A stretch of DNA of 64,000 bases from Pseudonocardia broussonetiae. GTDB lineage: Bacteria > Actinomycetota > Actinomycetes > Mycobacteriales > Pseudonocardiaceae. The notes beneath the pieces are model-generated. The model made no database searches. It was given only the letters and a program-made list of their open reading frames with translations, and was not told the DNA's origin. A program made the translations under genes and the position numbers. This document shows, in pieces, positions 35,382-44,414 of the stretch; the first letter of the stretch is position 1; every line of letters starts with the position of its first letter. The stretch spans positions 3,293,501-3,357,500 of the forward strand of contig NZ_CP053564.1 of the NCBI RefSeq assembly GCF_013155125.1, in the 5' to 3' direction.

Positions 35382-37223
35382 GTGGCCTCGTACGCCGACA
35401 AGACCTTCACCCCGCCGGAGCTGATCCGGAACTTCTGCATCATCGCCCACATCGACCACGGCAAGTCGACGCTGGCCGACCGCATGCTGCAGATCACCGG
35501 GGTCGTGGAGGAGCGCGCCATGCGCGCCCAGTACCTCGACCGCATGGACATCGAGCGGGAGCGCGGGATCACGATCAAGGCGCAGAACGTGCGCCTGCCG
35601 TGGAAGGTCGGGGACGTCGAGCACGTCCTGCACATGATCGACACTCCCGGCCACGTCGACTTCACCTACGAGGTGAGCCGCGCGCTCGAGGCCTGCGAGG
35701 GCGCGATCCTGCTCGTCGACGCCGCGCAGGGCATCGAGGCGCAGACCCTGGCCAACCTGTACCTGGCCATGGAGAAGGACCTCACGATCATCCCGGTCCT
35801 CAACAAGATCGACCTCCCGGCGGCCGACCCCGACCGCTACGCCAAGGAGATCGCGCACATCATCGGCTGCGCGCCCGACGACGTCCTGCGCGTCAGCGCG
35901 AAGACCGGCGTCGGCGTGGCGGAGGTGCTCGACGAGGTCGTCCGCGTGACGCCCGCCCCCGTCGGCGAGTCCGACGCCCCGGCCCGCGCGATGATCTTCG
36001 ACTCGGTCTACGACACCTACCGCGGCGTCATCACCTACATCCGCGTCGTCGACGGGAAGATCACCCCGCGCGAGCGGATCAAGATGATGTCGACGGGCGC
36101 CACGCACGAGATCCTGGAGATCGGGATCGTGTCGCCGGAGCCCAAGGCCACGGTCGGGCTCGGCGTCGGCGAGGTGGGCTACCTGATCACCGGCGTGAAG
36201 GACGTACGCCAGAGCAAGGTCGGCGACACCGTCACCAGCCAGCGCAAGGGCGCCGAGACCCCGCTCACGGGCTACCGCGAGCCGCGCCCGATGGTCTACT
36301 CCGGGCTCTACCCCGTCGACGGCTCGCAGTACCCCGAGCTGCGCGAGGCGCTCGACAAGCTCCAGCTCAACGACGCCGCGCTCACCTACGAGCCCGAGAC
36401 GTCCGCCGCGCTGGGCTTCGGGTTCCGCTGCGGCTTCCTGGGCCTGCTGCACCTGGAGATCACCCGCGACCGCCTCGAGCGCGAGGCCGGGCTGGACCTC
36501 ATCTCCACCGCGCCCAACGTCGTCTACCGCGTGGTCAAGGACGACGGCTCGGAGACGACGGTGACCAACCCGTCCGACTGGCCGACCGGCAAGGTCGCGC
36601 AGATCTACGAGCCGATCGTGAAGACCACGATCCTGGCGCCGTCGGAGTTCATCGGCGCGATCATGGAGCTGTGCCAGAGCCGGCGCGGCCAGCTCGGCGG
36701 CATGGACTACCTGTCCGAGACCCGTGTCGAGCTGCGCTACACCATGCCGCTCGCCGAGATCATCTTCGACTTCTTCGACGCCCTCAAGTCGCGCACCCGC
36801 GGCTACGCCTCGCTCGACTACGAGGAGGCGGGGGAGCAGGAGTCGGAGCTGGTGAAGGTCGACATCATGCTGCAGGGCGAGCCCGTCGACGCCTTCTCGG
36901 CGATCCGGCACAAGGACGACGCCTACTCCTACGGCACGTCGATGACCACGAAGCTGCGCGAGCTGATCCCGCGCCAGCAGTTCGAGGTGCCGATCCAGGC
37001 GGCGATCGGGTCGCGGATCATCGCGCGCGAGAACATCCGCGCGATCCGCAAGGATGTGCTCGCCAAGTGCTACGGCGGCGACATCACCCGCAAGCGCAAG
37101 CTCCTGGAGAAGCAGAAGGAGGGCAAGAAGCGCATGAAGACCATCGGTCGGGTCGAGGTGCCGCAGGAGGCCTTCGTGGCCGCGCTCTCCACCGACTCGA
37201 CGGCGGACAAGGCCAAGAAGTAG
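35382..37223 (+). CDS. lepA: Elongation factor 4 (back-translocating GTPase)
   Basis: A 613-residue translational GTPase. G1 is HIDHGKST, G3 DTPGHVDF and G4 NKIDL; the EF-G-like domains and the unique C-terminal domain ([20 protein letters not shown]) complete it. LepA acts on stalled or misassembled ribosomes. Length and domain order are standard. GTG 35382 opens VASYADKTF. The preceding 275-base gap separates it from the divergent diguanylate cyclase gene and holds its promoter. A small membrane gene follows 4 bases after the stop. Confidence 0.98.
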   Translation: MASYADKTFTPPELIRNFCIIAHIDHGKSTLADRMLQITGVVEERAMRAQYLDRMDIERERGITIKAQNVRLPWKVGDVEHVLHMIDTPGHVDFTYEVSRALEACEGAILLVDAAQGIEAQTLANLYLAMEKDLTIIPVLNKIDLPAADPDRYAKEIAHIIGCAPDDVLRVSAKTGVGVAEVLDEVVRVTPAPVGESDAPARAMIFDSVYDTYRGVITYIRVVDGKITPRERIKMMSTGATHEILEIGIVSPEPKATVGLGVGEVGYLITGVKDVRQSKVGDTVTSQRKGAETPLTGYREPRPMVYSGLYPVDGSQYPELREALDKLQLNDAALTYEPETSAALGFGFRCGFLGLLHLEITRDRLEREAGLDLISTAPNVVYRVVKDDGSETTVTNPSDWPTGKVAQIYEPIVKTTILAPSEFIGAIMELCQSRRGQLGGMDYLSETRVELRYTMPLAEIIFDFFDALKSRTRGYASLDYEEAGEQESELVKVDIMLQGEPVDAFSAIRHKDDAYSYGTSMTTKLRELIPRQQFEVPIQAAIGSRIIARENIRAIRKDVLAKCYGGDITRKRKLLEKQKEGKKRMKTIGRVEVPQEAFVAALSTDSTADKAKK

Positions 37224-37227
37224 CGCC

Positions 37228-37602
37228 GTGACCGTCGCCGACCCGAACGCCGTGGGCGCCGCCGTCCTCGTGGCGGTGTTCGTCCTCGGCGTGCTGGCCG
37301 GGCTCGCGAAGAAGCGGGCCGGGCTGCTGCTGGGCGGGCTGCTGGCCGTCGTCGTGCTGGGGCTGGTCGTCGCGGGGGTCTCGGGCGTCGACCTGTCCGG
37401 GCCGCGCGAGGACCTCGCCGTCCGGCTCGCCGGCGTCTACGCGGCGGTCCTGCCGCCGGCGATCGCGTTCGTCACGGGCTGGCTGGCCACGCGCGGCACG
37501 TGGTTCCGCCGCGCGCTCGTCGTCGGCGTGGGGGTGCTGCTGCTGGCCGCGTTCCCGTACGCGGCGGCGGGGGCGGCGACGGCAGGGGCGCTCGTCCCCT
37601 GA
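37228..37602 (+). CDS. Small polytopic membrane protein downstream of lepA
   Basis: A 124-residue, very hydrophobic protein with four likely membrane spans (about 8-28, 31-51, 66-86 and 94-115). It begins 4 bases after the lepA stop, so it shares that transcript. Charged loops are short (AKKRAG, SGPREDLAVR). No family is recognised. Frame, position and hydrophobic pattern make it a real gene with good probability. Confidence 0.7.
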   Translation: MTVADPNAVGAAVLVAVFVLGVLAGLAKKRAGLLLGGLLAVVVLGLVVAGVSGVDLSGPREDLAVRLAGVYAAVLPPAIAFVTGWLATRGTWFRRALVVGVGVLLLAAFPYAAAGAATAGALVP

Positions 37603-37607
37603 TCTCC

Positions 37608-37661
37608 GATCACGCACGGTGACCGTGGCGTTCGTCACTCTGGGCGACGGATCATGCACGG
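37608..37661. repeat. Direct repeat in the gap after the lepA operon
   Basis: GATCACGCACGG (37608-37619) recurs as GATCATGCACGG (37650-37661), 42 bases apart. The palindrome CACGGTGACCGTG overlaps the first copy. The 158-base gap lies between the convergent small membrane gene and the MarR gene and holds no ORF I can support. It may be a decayed relative of the mirrored intergenic elements elsewhere in this window. Confidence 0.45.
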
Positions 37662-37760
37662 GGAGGCGGGGGAGCGGGTCGTGCGCGGCCGCCACGGGCC
37701 GGTGCCGTCGGAGGGCGGCGGGGGCCCGGGGTGGTGGGAGCGGCGGTCGGTTCCGGGGAG

Positions 37761-38243
37761 CTAGCGGCGCTGCACGGCGAGCGGCTGGGTCGCCAGTGCC
37801 TCCAGGAGTTCGGCGAGCTGGGCGCGCTCGGGGGTGTGCGAGGCACCCAGCGCCTCGCCCGCGCCGCGCTCGACGCGTCCGCAGACGCGCTCGACGACAG
37901 CTCTCCCGTCACCGGCCAGGTGGACCAGCACGCGCCGCCGGTCGAGCGGGTCGGTGCGCCGGAAGGCCAGCTGGGAGGCGACCAGGCGGTCGACGACCCG
38001 GGTGGCGGTGGGCGCCGGGAGCGCGGTGTGGGAGGCGATCTCCCCCATGCTCCGACCGCCTCCGCGGGCGAGCATGAGGAGGACGCGCCAGCCGTCGCGG
38101 CTGACGCCCTCCGCCGAGGTGGCCGGGGACAGCGCCGAGGCGAGCGCGCGGTCCAACCGGTCCAGGAGCTCGACCAGACCTGTCACTGGTGGCACCGGGG
38201 CGTAGACGGTCCCCGGCGCCGTTCGACTTCGTGGTTCGGACAC
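37761..38243 (-). CDS. MarR-family transcriptional regulator
   Basis: A 160-residue winged-helix regulator. The core is DGWRVLLMLARGGGRSMGEIA, then TALPAPTATRVVDRLVASQL as recognition helix and DPLDRRRVLVHLA as wing. Ligand and targets are unknown. GTG 38243 opens the protein, and a short inverted repeat lies just upstream. It is 78 bases from the end of the oxidoreductase gene upstream on the same strand, so the two may be transcribed separately. Confidence 0.88.
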   Translation of the reverse strand: MSEPRSRTAPGTVYAPVPPVTGLVELLDRLDRALASALSPATSAEGVSRDGWRVLLMLARGGGRSMGEIASHTALPAPTATRVVDRLVASQLAFRRTDPLDRRRVLVHLAGDGRAVVERVCGRVERGAGEALGASHTPERAQLAELLEALATQPLAVQRR

Positions 38244-38256
38244 GGTGACACACTGT

Positions 38257-38276
38257 ACGTGCGTTTCGCTGCACGT
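38257..38276. promoter_or_regulatory. Inverted repeat upstream of the MarR gene
   Basis: ACGTGC (38257-38262) and GCACGT (38271-38276) are exact inverted repeats with 8 bases between, 14 bases before the MarR start. MarR dimers usually bind their own promoter at such palindromes. The arms are short, so chance is not excluded. Confidence 0.4.
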
Positions 38277-38321
38277 GCGTCTGTCCGTGCAGATTCGCCC
38301 CGGACGGTCCTGTCCGACTAC

Positions 38322-39287
38322 TCAGCGCGTGAACACGATCTTGCCCGCCGCGGTGCCGTCCAGCATCGCCCGGAAGCCCTCCTCGGCCTGCTCGAGCGGC
38401 AGCTCCAGGCCGACCTCCGGGGTGATCCCGGCGGTCGCGATGAACGCCAGCATGTCGGCCAGCTCGTCGCGCGTGCCCATCGTCGAGCCCACGACGCGGA
38501 GCTGCAGGAAGAACAGGCGCTGCAGGTCGGCGGGCGGGTTCGGTCCGCTGGTGGTGCCGGAGATGACGATGGTGCCGCCGGGGCGCAGCGCGCGCATGGA
38601 GTGCGACCAGGTGGCCTCGCCGACGGTCTCGAACACGGCGTCGACCTTGCCGGGCAGGCGCTCGCCGGACGGGAACACGGCGTGCGCGCCGAGCCGCTCG
38701 GCGACCGCGCGCTTCTCCTCCGTGCGTCCGGTCACCCACACCTGCATCCCGGCCGCGCGGCCGAGCTGGACCAGCGCGGTCGACACCCCGCCCGACGCAC
38801 CCTGCACGAGCATCGTCTGCCCGGGGCGCAGGCCGGACTTGGTGAACAGCATGCGGTACGCCGTGAGCCACGCGGTGCCCATGCACGCGCCCTGCACGAG
38901 CGTCAGGCCCTCGGGCTTGGGGATCGCGTTGCGGGCCGGCACGACCACGCGCTCGGCGAAGCTGCCCTGGTGCTTCTCGGTCAGCAGCGTGCGCTTGGGG
39001 TCGAGCGTCTCGTCGCCGCCCCACGTGGGGTCGCCGATCACCGAGTGCAGGACGACCTCGGTGCCGTCCTCCAGCGTCCCGGCGCCGTCGCAGCCCAGGA
39101 TCATCGGGAACTGCTCGGGCTTGATCCCGACGCCCCGCAGCGTCCAGATGTCGTGCATGTTGAGGCTGGCGGCCTTGACGTCGACCGTGACCCACCCCTC
39201 GGGGGCCTCGGGCTCGGGCCGGTCCCCGACCGTGAGGGAGGAGAGCGGAGCGTCGGCGTTGGGCTCTGCGGCGTATACGGCGAACAT
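38322..39287 (-). CDS. Zinc-type alcohol dehydrogenase-like MDR oxidoreductase
   Basis: A 321-residue medium-chain dehydrogenase/reductase. The GroES-like N-domain includes SLNMHDIWTLRG and LGCDGAGT. The Rossmann domain has VQGASGGVSTALVQLGRAAG and VTGRTEEKRAVAERLGA. The structural zinc cysteines are absent, so it resembles zinc-free quinone or enoyl reductases. Substrate unknown. ATG 39287 opens MFAVYAAEPNADAPL. It diverges from a tiny membrane gene 44 bases away. Confidence 0.9.
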   Translation of the reverse strand: MFAVYAAEPNADAPLSSLTVGDRPEPEAPEGWVTVDVKAASLNMHDIWTLRGVGIKPEQFPMILGCDGAGTLEDGTEVVLHSVIGDPTWGGDETLDPKRTLLTEKHQGSFAERVVVPARNAIPKPEGLTLVQGACMGTAWLTAYRMLFTKSGLRPGQTMLVQGASGGVSTALVQLGRAAGMQVWVTGRTEEKRAVAERLGAHAVFPSGERLPGKVDAVFETVGEATWSHSMRALRPGGTIVISGTTSGPNPPADLQRLFFLQLRVVGSTMGTRDELADMLAFIATAGITPEVGLELPLEQAEEGFRAMLDGTAAGKIVFTR

Positions 39288-39331
39288 GGGTGGGAACCTA
39301 GTCGGCGGCGGCCGTCGGTACCGTGTGGACC

Positions 39332-39493
39332 GTGACACGTGCGCTCGCCGACTGGTACGACGCGGTCGAGCTGTGGGTCACGCAGCTGGCCTTCCCCCTG
39401 CAGGTCCTGCTGGCCGTGGTGGTGGTGCTGCCCCTGTGCTTCCTGGTGGCACTGGCCCTGGACCGGGTGTCGGAGCTGGTGACGCGGCTGTAG
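39332..39493 (+). CDS. Small single-pass membrane protein
   Basis: A 53-residue ORF from GTG 39332 to TAG 39493. An amphipathic N-terminus (ADWYDAVELWVTQLAFPLQ) leads into one long hydrophobic span (about residues 21-43, VLLAVVVVLPLCFLVALAL) and a short charged end. The pattern (Trp-rich start, one helix) recurs in uncharacterised actinobacterial peptides. It diverges from the MDR gene, and the intergenic repeat array begins 60 bases later. Confidence 0.6.
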   Translation: MTRALADWYDAVELWVTQLAFPLQVLLAVVVVLPLCFLVALALDRVSELVTRL

Positions 39494-39553
39494 CCCGCCC
39501 CCGCTTTCGGGGGTGGTCTCACGTGTCCGGGGGATCGGGCTGGCGCGGTCTCG

Positions 39554-40215
39554 GTGATCGTCGGGAATGTGACCTCATCGTCGCGCCGAGGGCTGTGGTG
39601 GTGCGGTCTCGGTGATCACTGGCCAGTCGTCGCGGCAGGGCCCACATCCCGATCGGCGGGCGGCCTCCGCACGGCGGGTGGCGATCAGGGCGCTCGCGCC
39701 CGGTGGTGCGGCCGGCCGTGTCCGGCCGCGGCCGTGATCGTCGGGAGTGTGACGTGGGGGCCGTGCGGAGGACCGTGGTGCTGCGGTTCCGGTGATCACC
39801 GGCCTGTGATCGTCGGGAGTGCGCCCTCAGCGTCGCGCCGAGGGCCGTGGTGGTGCGCTTTCAGTGATCACCGGGCGGTGATCGTCGGGAGTGCGCCGTC
39901 AGGGTCGGGCCGAGGGCCGTAGTGGTGCGGTTTGGCGATCACCCGACCGGTCATCGCTTCCGGCCGCTCATCTCGGTCGCGGGGCAGCCTCCGCGGCGGG
40001 TGGCGATCGGGGCGCTCGCGGCTCGGGTCGTGCCGCCGGCAGCGCCCAGCAGCGCCCAGCTGCGGCCGGTGGGACCGGTGATCGTCGGGAGTGTGACGTG
40101 GGGGTCGTGCGGACGACCCTGGCGGTGCGGTCCCGGTGATCACGGAGCGGTGATCGTCGGGAGCGCGCCCTCAGCGTCGCGCCGAGGACCGTGGTGGTGC
40201 GCTTTCGGTGATCAC
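39554..40215. repeat. Higher-order intergenic repeat array of 66-bp units
   Basis: Six units of 65-66 bp begin at 39554, 39734, 39806, 39878, 40078 and 40150. Each opens with GTGATCGTCGGGA or a close form and closes with (G)GTGATCAC or GCGATCAC, so each is bounded by GTGATC and GATCAC. Adjacent units are separated by 6 bp (72-bp period). Two longer gaps (39620-39733 and 39943-40077) are related to each other through GCCTCCGC and GGCGGGTGGCGATC. Units 2 and 5 form one subtype, 3 and 6 another, so a larger block of about 344 bp was duplicated. Short ORFs on both strands are interrupted between blocks; I regard the array as non-coding. It fills most of the 769-bp gap 39494-40262. Confidence 0.88.
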
Positions 40216-40262
40216 CCGCCTGGTCCTCGCGGCCGGGCGCACATCTCGGCGGAACCCGGCCC

Positions 40263-41072
40263 TCACGCCGCCGCGGCCACCAGGGCCGGGAGGACGTCGG
40301 AGCAGCCGGCGTCGACGAGGAGGGTGGCCAGGTCGTCGCCGCGGGTGGTGCCCCGGTTGACGATGACGACGGGCACGCCGTGCTTGTGGGCGTGCCGGAC
40401 GAACCGCAGCCCGGACATCACCGTCAACGACGACCCCGCGACGAGCAGCGCCCCGCCGACGGGCACCAGGTCGTCGACGAGGGCGTAGGCGCGGGCGACG
40501 CGCTCGCGCGGCACGTTCTCCCCGAAGAACACGACGTCGGGCTTGAGGACGCCGCCGCAGGAGGTGCACCAGGCCAGCTCGAAGCCCTCGACGTCGTCGA
40601 GGTCGGCGTCGCCGTCGGGGCGGATCTCGACGGCCGCCACCTCGAGGAAGCCGGGGTTGAGGGCGGCGAAGCGCTCCTGCAGGGCGGCGCGGGCGGTGCG
40701 CTCGCGGCAGCCGAGGCAGACGACGGTGTCGATGCGGCCGTGCAGGTCGATGAGGTCGCGGTGCCCGGCCTCGGAGTGCAGGCCGTCGACGTTCTGCGTG
40801 ATCAGCCCGCGCAGCACCCCGCACGCCTCCAGTGCGGCGAGCGCGTGGTGCCCGGCGTTGGGGGCGGCGTGCGCCATCCGGGCCCAGCCGACGTGGCTGC
40901 GCGCCCAGTACCGGCGCTGCGCGTCGGGCCCGGACACGAACTCCTGGTAGGTCATCGGGGTGCGGCGCGGCGAGCCGGGCCCGCGGTAGTCGGGGATGCC
41001 GGAGTCGGTGGACAGGCCGGCACCGGTCAGCGCCACCAGCGGCCGCCCGGCCAGGACGTCGAGCATCTGCAC
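40263..41072 (-). CDS. Sir2-family NAD-dependent protein deacylase
   Basis: A 269-residue sirtuin. The NAD-binding opening LTGAGLSTDSGIPDYRG is intact, with TQNVDGLH and the catalytic His in LHGRID. Four zinc cysteines occur as CLGC and CTSCG, and VVFFGENVP and AGSSLTVMSG follow. It would remove acyl groups from lysine using NAD. The start is GTG 41072 or ATG 41066. Its 3' end lies 48 bases from the intergenic repeat array. Confidence 0.95.
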   Translation of the reverse strand: MQMLDVLAGRPLVALTGAGLSTDSGIPDYRGPGSPRRTPMTYQEFVSGPDAQRRYWARSHVGWARMAHAAPNAGHHALAALEACGVLRGLITQNVDGLHSEAGHRDLIDLHGRIDTVVCLGCRERTARAALQERFAALNPGFLEVAAVEIRPDGDADLDDVEGFELAWCTSCGGVLKPDVVFFGENVPRERVARAYALVDDLVPVGGALLVAGSSLTVMSGLRFVRHAHKHGVPVVIVNRGTTRGDDLATLLVDAGCSDVLPALVAAAA

Positions 41073-41138
41073 GGATCCAGCGTAACCGTGTCGCGTTCCT
41101 CCAAGACCGGACCGAGCCGGCGCGGCAGGCTCGTCGTC

Positions 41139-41708
41139 ATGAACGACATGTCCCGCACGATCGACCTGGCCGTGACCGCGATCCGCGGCGCCGACCCCGC
41201 CCGCTTCACCGACCCCACCCCGTGCCCCGACTTCACCGTCGCCGCCCTGATCGACCACATGGCGTCGGGGATGCTGCTCGCCGAGAACTCGGCCCGGCGC
41301 GTGGTCCGCCCGTGGGACCCCGGCAGCTCACCGGTGCTCGGCGGCGTCGCCCACGAGGAGTGGGCGAAGGCCTGCGCGGCCCAGGCCGCCGCCACCGCCG
41401 CCGCCTGGGACGACCCGGGCGCCTGGGAGGGCGAGGCGCACATGGCCGAGACGCCGATGCCGGCCGCGATGATCGGCTCGCTGATGACCGCGGAGTTCGC
41501 GCTGCACGCCTGGGACCTCGCCGTCGCCACCGGGCAGCGCCTCGACGTCCCGGACGACCTCGGGCAGGTCGTGCTCGACGGCGTCGGCCCGGTGGCCCAG
41601 ATGGGGCGCGACGGCGGCTGGTACGGCCCGGAGGTCCCGCTGGACGAGGGCGCGAGCGCGTGGGAGCGGGCGCTGTCGGCGTCCGGGCGCGACCCGCGAC
41701 GGACCTGA
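41139..41708 (+). CDS. TIGR03086-type DinB/maleylpyruvate-isomerase-fold protein
   Basis: A 189-residue four-helix-bundle metal-binding protein of the mycothiol maleylpyruvate isomerase N-terminal family. The family phrase TPCPDFTVAALIDHMASGM contains the first metal histidine, and a later ALHAWDLAVATGQ supplies the last. Many members depend on mycothiol; the substrate is unknown. It diverges from the sirtuin gene with a 66-base gap and converges on the enoyl-CoA hydratase gene, with 2 bases between the stops. Confidence 0.88.
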   Translation: MNDMSRTIDLAVTAIRGADPARFTDPTPCPDFTVAALIDHMASGMLLAENSARRVVRPWDPGSSPVLGGVAHEEWAKACAAQAAATAAAWDDPGAWEGEAHMAETPMPAAMIGSLMTAEFALHAWDLAVATGQRLDVPDDLGQVVLDGVGPVAQMGRDGGWYGPEVPLDEGASAWERALSASGRDPRRT

Positions 41709-41710
41709 GC

Positions 41711-42481
41711 TCAGCCCTCGACGACCCAGGCGGGCTTGCGCTTCTCGGCGAACGCGCGCATGCCCTCCTGCCCCTCCTCGCCCGCGAAGAACCCGGCCGA
41801 GAGCTCCTGCATCTCCGCGAACTGCCCCGCCATCGACGCCGGGCGCTCCGCGCGCAGCATCCGCTTCGTCGCGGCCAGGGCGCCGGGGGCCCCGAGGCGG
41901 AGCATCTCCGCGTAGCGGGCGACCTCGGCGTCGAGCCCGTCGGCGGGCACCGCGGAGTTGACGAGGCCGACGGTCACGGCGCGCGCGGCGTCGAACGTCT
42001 CGCCGGTGAGGAACAGCTCGTGCGCCGCGCGGGGGAGCAGCCGCGGCAGCACCGTCACCGAGATGACGGCCGGCACCACGCCGATCCGCACCTCGCTGAA
42101 GGCGAACGTGGCGTCGGTGGCGGCCACGGCGATGTCGCACGCCGACACCAGGCCGACCCCGCCCGCCCGGGCCGGCCCCGCGACGCGCGCGACGACCGGC
42201 TTGGGCGAGGTCCAGATCGTCGTCAGGATCGCCGGCACCTCGTTGACGCCCTGCTCGGACACGCCCGCGCCGCGCGTCTCCTTGAGGTCCATGCCCGAGC
42301 AGAACACGCGCCCGGTGTGGCTCAGCACGATCACGCGCGCGGAGTCGTCGGCCAGCGCGGTCTCGAGGTGCGCGATCAGCTCGCGGCGCAGCTGGGCGGA
42401 CAGGGCGTTGCGGTTGTCGGGGGAGTCCAGCGTGATCGTCGCGATCCCGGACTCGACGTCGAGGTGCACCAGCTCGGTCAT
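41711..42481 (-). CDS. Enoyl-CoA hydratase/isomerase family protein
   Basis: A 256-residue crotonase-fold enzyme. LDSPDNRNALSAQLRREL, GRVFCSGMDLKE (oxyanion-hole half) and ARAGGVGLVSACDIAVA are typical; the second catalytic acid of classical hydratases lies near FAFSEVRIGVVP. It acts on an acyl-CoA of unknown structure. Its ATG overlaps the stop of the ABC exporter (ATGA), an unusual partner for an acyl-CoA enzyme. Confidence 0.9.
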   Translation of the reverse strand: MTELVHLDVESGIATITLDSPDNRNALSAQLRRELIAHLETALADDSARVIVLSHTGRVFCSGMDLKETRGAGVSEQGVNEVPAILTTIWTSPKPVVARVAGPARAGGVGLVSACDIAVAATDATFAFSEVRIGVVPAVISVTVLPRLLPRAAHELFLTGETFDAARAVTVGLVNSAVPADGLDAEVARYAEMLRLGAPGALAATKRMLRAERPASMAGQFAEMQELSAGFFAGEEGQEGMRAFAEKRKPAWVVEG

Positions 42482-44370
42482 GCGTCGACCGTATAGGCGC
42501 TCGCCTGCAGCGCGAACAGCTCCTGGTACACCCCGCCCAGCGCGATCAGCTCGTCGTGGCGGCCCGACTCCACGAGCCGCCCGCGGTCGAGCACGAGGAT
42601 CCGGTCGGCGTAGCGGACGTTGGCGAGCCGGTGCGTCACCAGCACCGTGATGCGGTCGGCGCCGGCCCCGGTGCGCCCGTGCAGGGTGGCGAAGACGGCG
42701 TGCTCGGCGCGGGCGTCCAGCGCCGCCGTCGGCTCGTCGGCGACGACGAACGGGGCGTCGCGGTAGAGCCCGCGCGCCACCGACATCCGCTGCCACTGCC
42801 CGCCCGACAGGTCGCGCCCGGCCTGGAACTCCCGGCTCAGGACGGTCGGCCAGCCGTCGGGCAGCTCGGCGACCACGGCGTCGGCGCCGGAGTCGCGCGC
42901 CGCGGCGTCCCGGGCGGCGTCGCCGTCGTCGGCGCGGTCGAGCCGCCCGATCCGGACGTTGTTCTCCGCCGACGTCGGCCAGTGCACCGGTTCCTGCAGG
43001 ACGACCGCCACCCGCGACAGCACGTCGGCCGGATCGGCGTGCGCGAGGTCCACCCCGTCCCAGTCGACGCGCCCGCGCTCGGCGACGTAGAGCCCGACCA
43101 TGAGCTTGGCCAGCGTCGACTTGCCCGACCCGTTCTCCCCGACCAGCGCGATGACCTCGCCGCGGCGCATCGTCACGCTCACCCCGTCGACGGCCGGCTC
43201 CTCGGCGCCGGGGTACCGGAACGCCACGTCGGTGAGCGTGACGACCTCGGGGTCGCCGCGCAGCACCGCGGTGGGCGGGGGCCGGCGGCGGCCCGCGGCG
43301 CCGGCGAGGCAGGTGCGGTAGAGCTCGATGTAGTAGCCGGCGTCGACGAGCTGGTTGCTCTCGTAGACCGTCGACGACACGGCCTGCCCCGCGATCCGCA
43401 TGGCCAGCGCCGCCGCCCCGGCCAGCGCCAGCGGGATCGCGGCGACGTAGACGAGCGCGCCCAGCAGCGCGTAGCCCGCCGCGGTGCCGACGCCCGACAG
43501 CGTGCGGCCGGCCAGCTGGATGCGCGTGCGGCGGTGCCCGAGCCGCACCGCCTCCTCCGCGAGCTCGCCGCTGATCCGCCGGTGCTCGGCGAGCAGCACC
43601 GGCTCGGCGGTGAACGCCCGCAGCTCGGCGGCGTTGTCGCGGTGGGTGATGAGGTGCCCGGTGACGCCCATCCGCCGCACGCGCGAGAGCGTGCGGACGA
43701 AGGTCTGGTAGCCCGCGCGGGCCGAGGTGAGCGTCGCCCAGCCCTGCGGCGCCGCGGCGGCGAGCACCGCGAGCGGCAGCAGCGGGTGCAGCAGCCCGGC
43801 GGTGACGACCGCGGCCAGCATCGACACCAGCGACGCCAGCAGGTCGCCGGTGACGTTCGTGCCCATCCGGATGCGGGTGATGCTCTGCTCGGCGACGCGG
43901 TCGACGAGCTCGGTGAAGTCGGCGTCGTCGAAGGCGACGAGGTCGAGCCCGAGCACGGCGGCGTGCAGGTCGTCCTGCGCGCGGCGCTCCACCAGCGGCA
44001 CGAGCGCGGCCTGCACCGTCGCCACCGCCGAGTCGAGCAGCCCGCGCAGCGCGTACGCCGCGACGACGAGCGCCAGCCCGGGCAGCGCGCCCAGCAGGCG
44101 CTCGGGCGTCGGGCCCTGCTCCAGCAGCGAGGTGAACACGTTCGCGGTGGCCAGGAGCCCGAACGCGGTGACGGCCCCGGCGACGAGCTGCACGACGCCG
44201 GTGAGCAGCGTCAGCCGCGGCGACGCCCGCCACGCCCAGCCGACGAGCAGCCCGGACGTGCGCAGCGTCGTGCGGGCCACCGTGCGCAGCCCGGCCGCCG
44301 CCGCGTTCTCGTAGCCCACCGCCCAGGCCGGTGTCTTCACGTCCTCGACACCGATCAGCGGAGTGGTCAC
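42478..44370 (-). CDS. ABC exporter, fused membrane and ATP-binding domains
   Basis: A 630-residue half-transporter. About six membrane helices occupy residues 50-330. The nucleotide-binding domain has Walker A GENGSGKST, signature LSGGQWQR, Walker B FVVADEPTAALD and the H-loop histidine in VLVTHRLANVR. It should work as a homodimer; the exported compound is unknown. I prefer GTG 44370 because GGGGAGG lies 9 bases upstream of it; the in-frame ATG 44379 would abut that ribosome site. It overlaps the hydratase gene at its 3' end. Confidence 0.91.
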   Translation of the reverse strand: MTTPLIGVEDVKTPAWAVGYENAAAAGLRTVARTTLRTSGLLVGWAWRASPRLTLLTGVVQLVAGAVTAFGLLATANVFTSLLEQGPTPERLLGALPGLALVVAAYALRGLLDSAVATVQAALVPLVERRAQDDLHAAVLGLDLVAFDDADFTELVDRVAEQSITRIRMGTNVTGDLLASLVSMLAAVVTAGLLHPLLPLAVLAAAAPQGWATLTSARAGYQTFVRTLSRVRRMGVTGHLITHRDNAAELRAFTAEPVLLAEHRRISGELAEEAVRLGHRRTRIQLAGRTLSGVGTAAGYALLGALVYVAAIPLALAGAAALAMRIAGQAVSSTVYESNQLVDAGYYIELYRTCLAGAAGRRRPPPTAVLRGDPEVVTLTDVAFRYPGAEEPAVDGVSVTMRRGEVIALVGENGSGKSTLAKLMVGLYVAERGRVDWDGVDLAHADPADVLSRVAVVLQEPVHWPTSAENNVRIGRLDRADDGDAARDAAARDSGADAVVAELPDGWPTVLSREFQAGRDLSGGQWQRMSVARGLYRDAPFVVADEPTAALDARAEHAVFATLHGRTGAGADRITVLVTHRLANVRYADRILVLDRGRLVESGRHDELIALGGVYQELFALQASAYTVDA

Positions 44371-44414
44371 TCCCACCATCCTCCCCGAGCGGGGGGAAAT
44401 CGGCAGGGGGATCG

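Noticed and set aside
39554..40215. CRISPR array
   Set aside because: Units of 66 bp with constant 6-bp gaps and related longer gaps do not fit repeats with unique spacers; no cas gene is nearby.
39554..40488. Short repeat-containing ORFs (VIVGSAP... and VITGTAP... type) in the 39.5-40.2 kb array
   Set aside because: The 72-bp local period keeps the frame open within a block, but the frames end between blocks on both strands, and changes are not concentrated at third codon positions.
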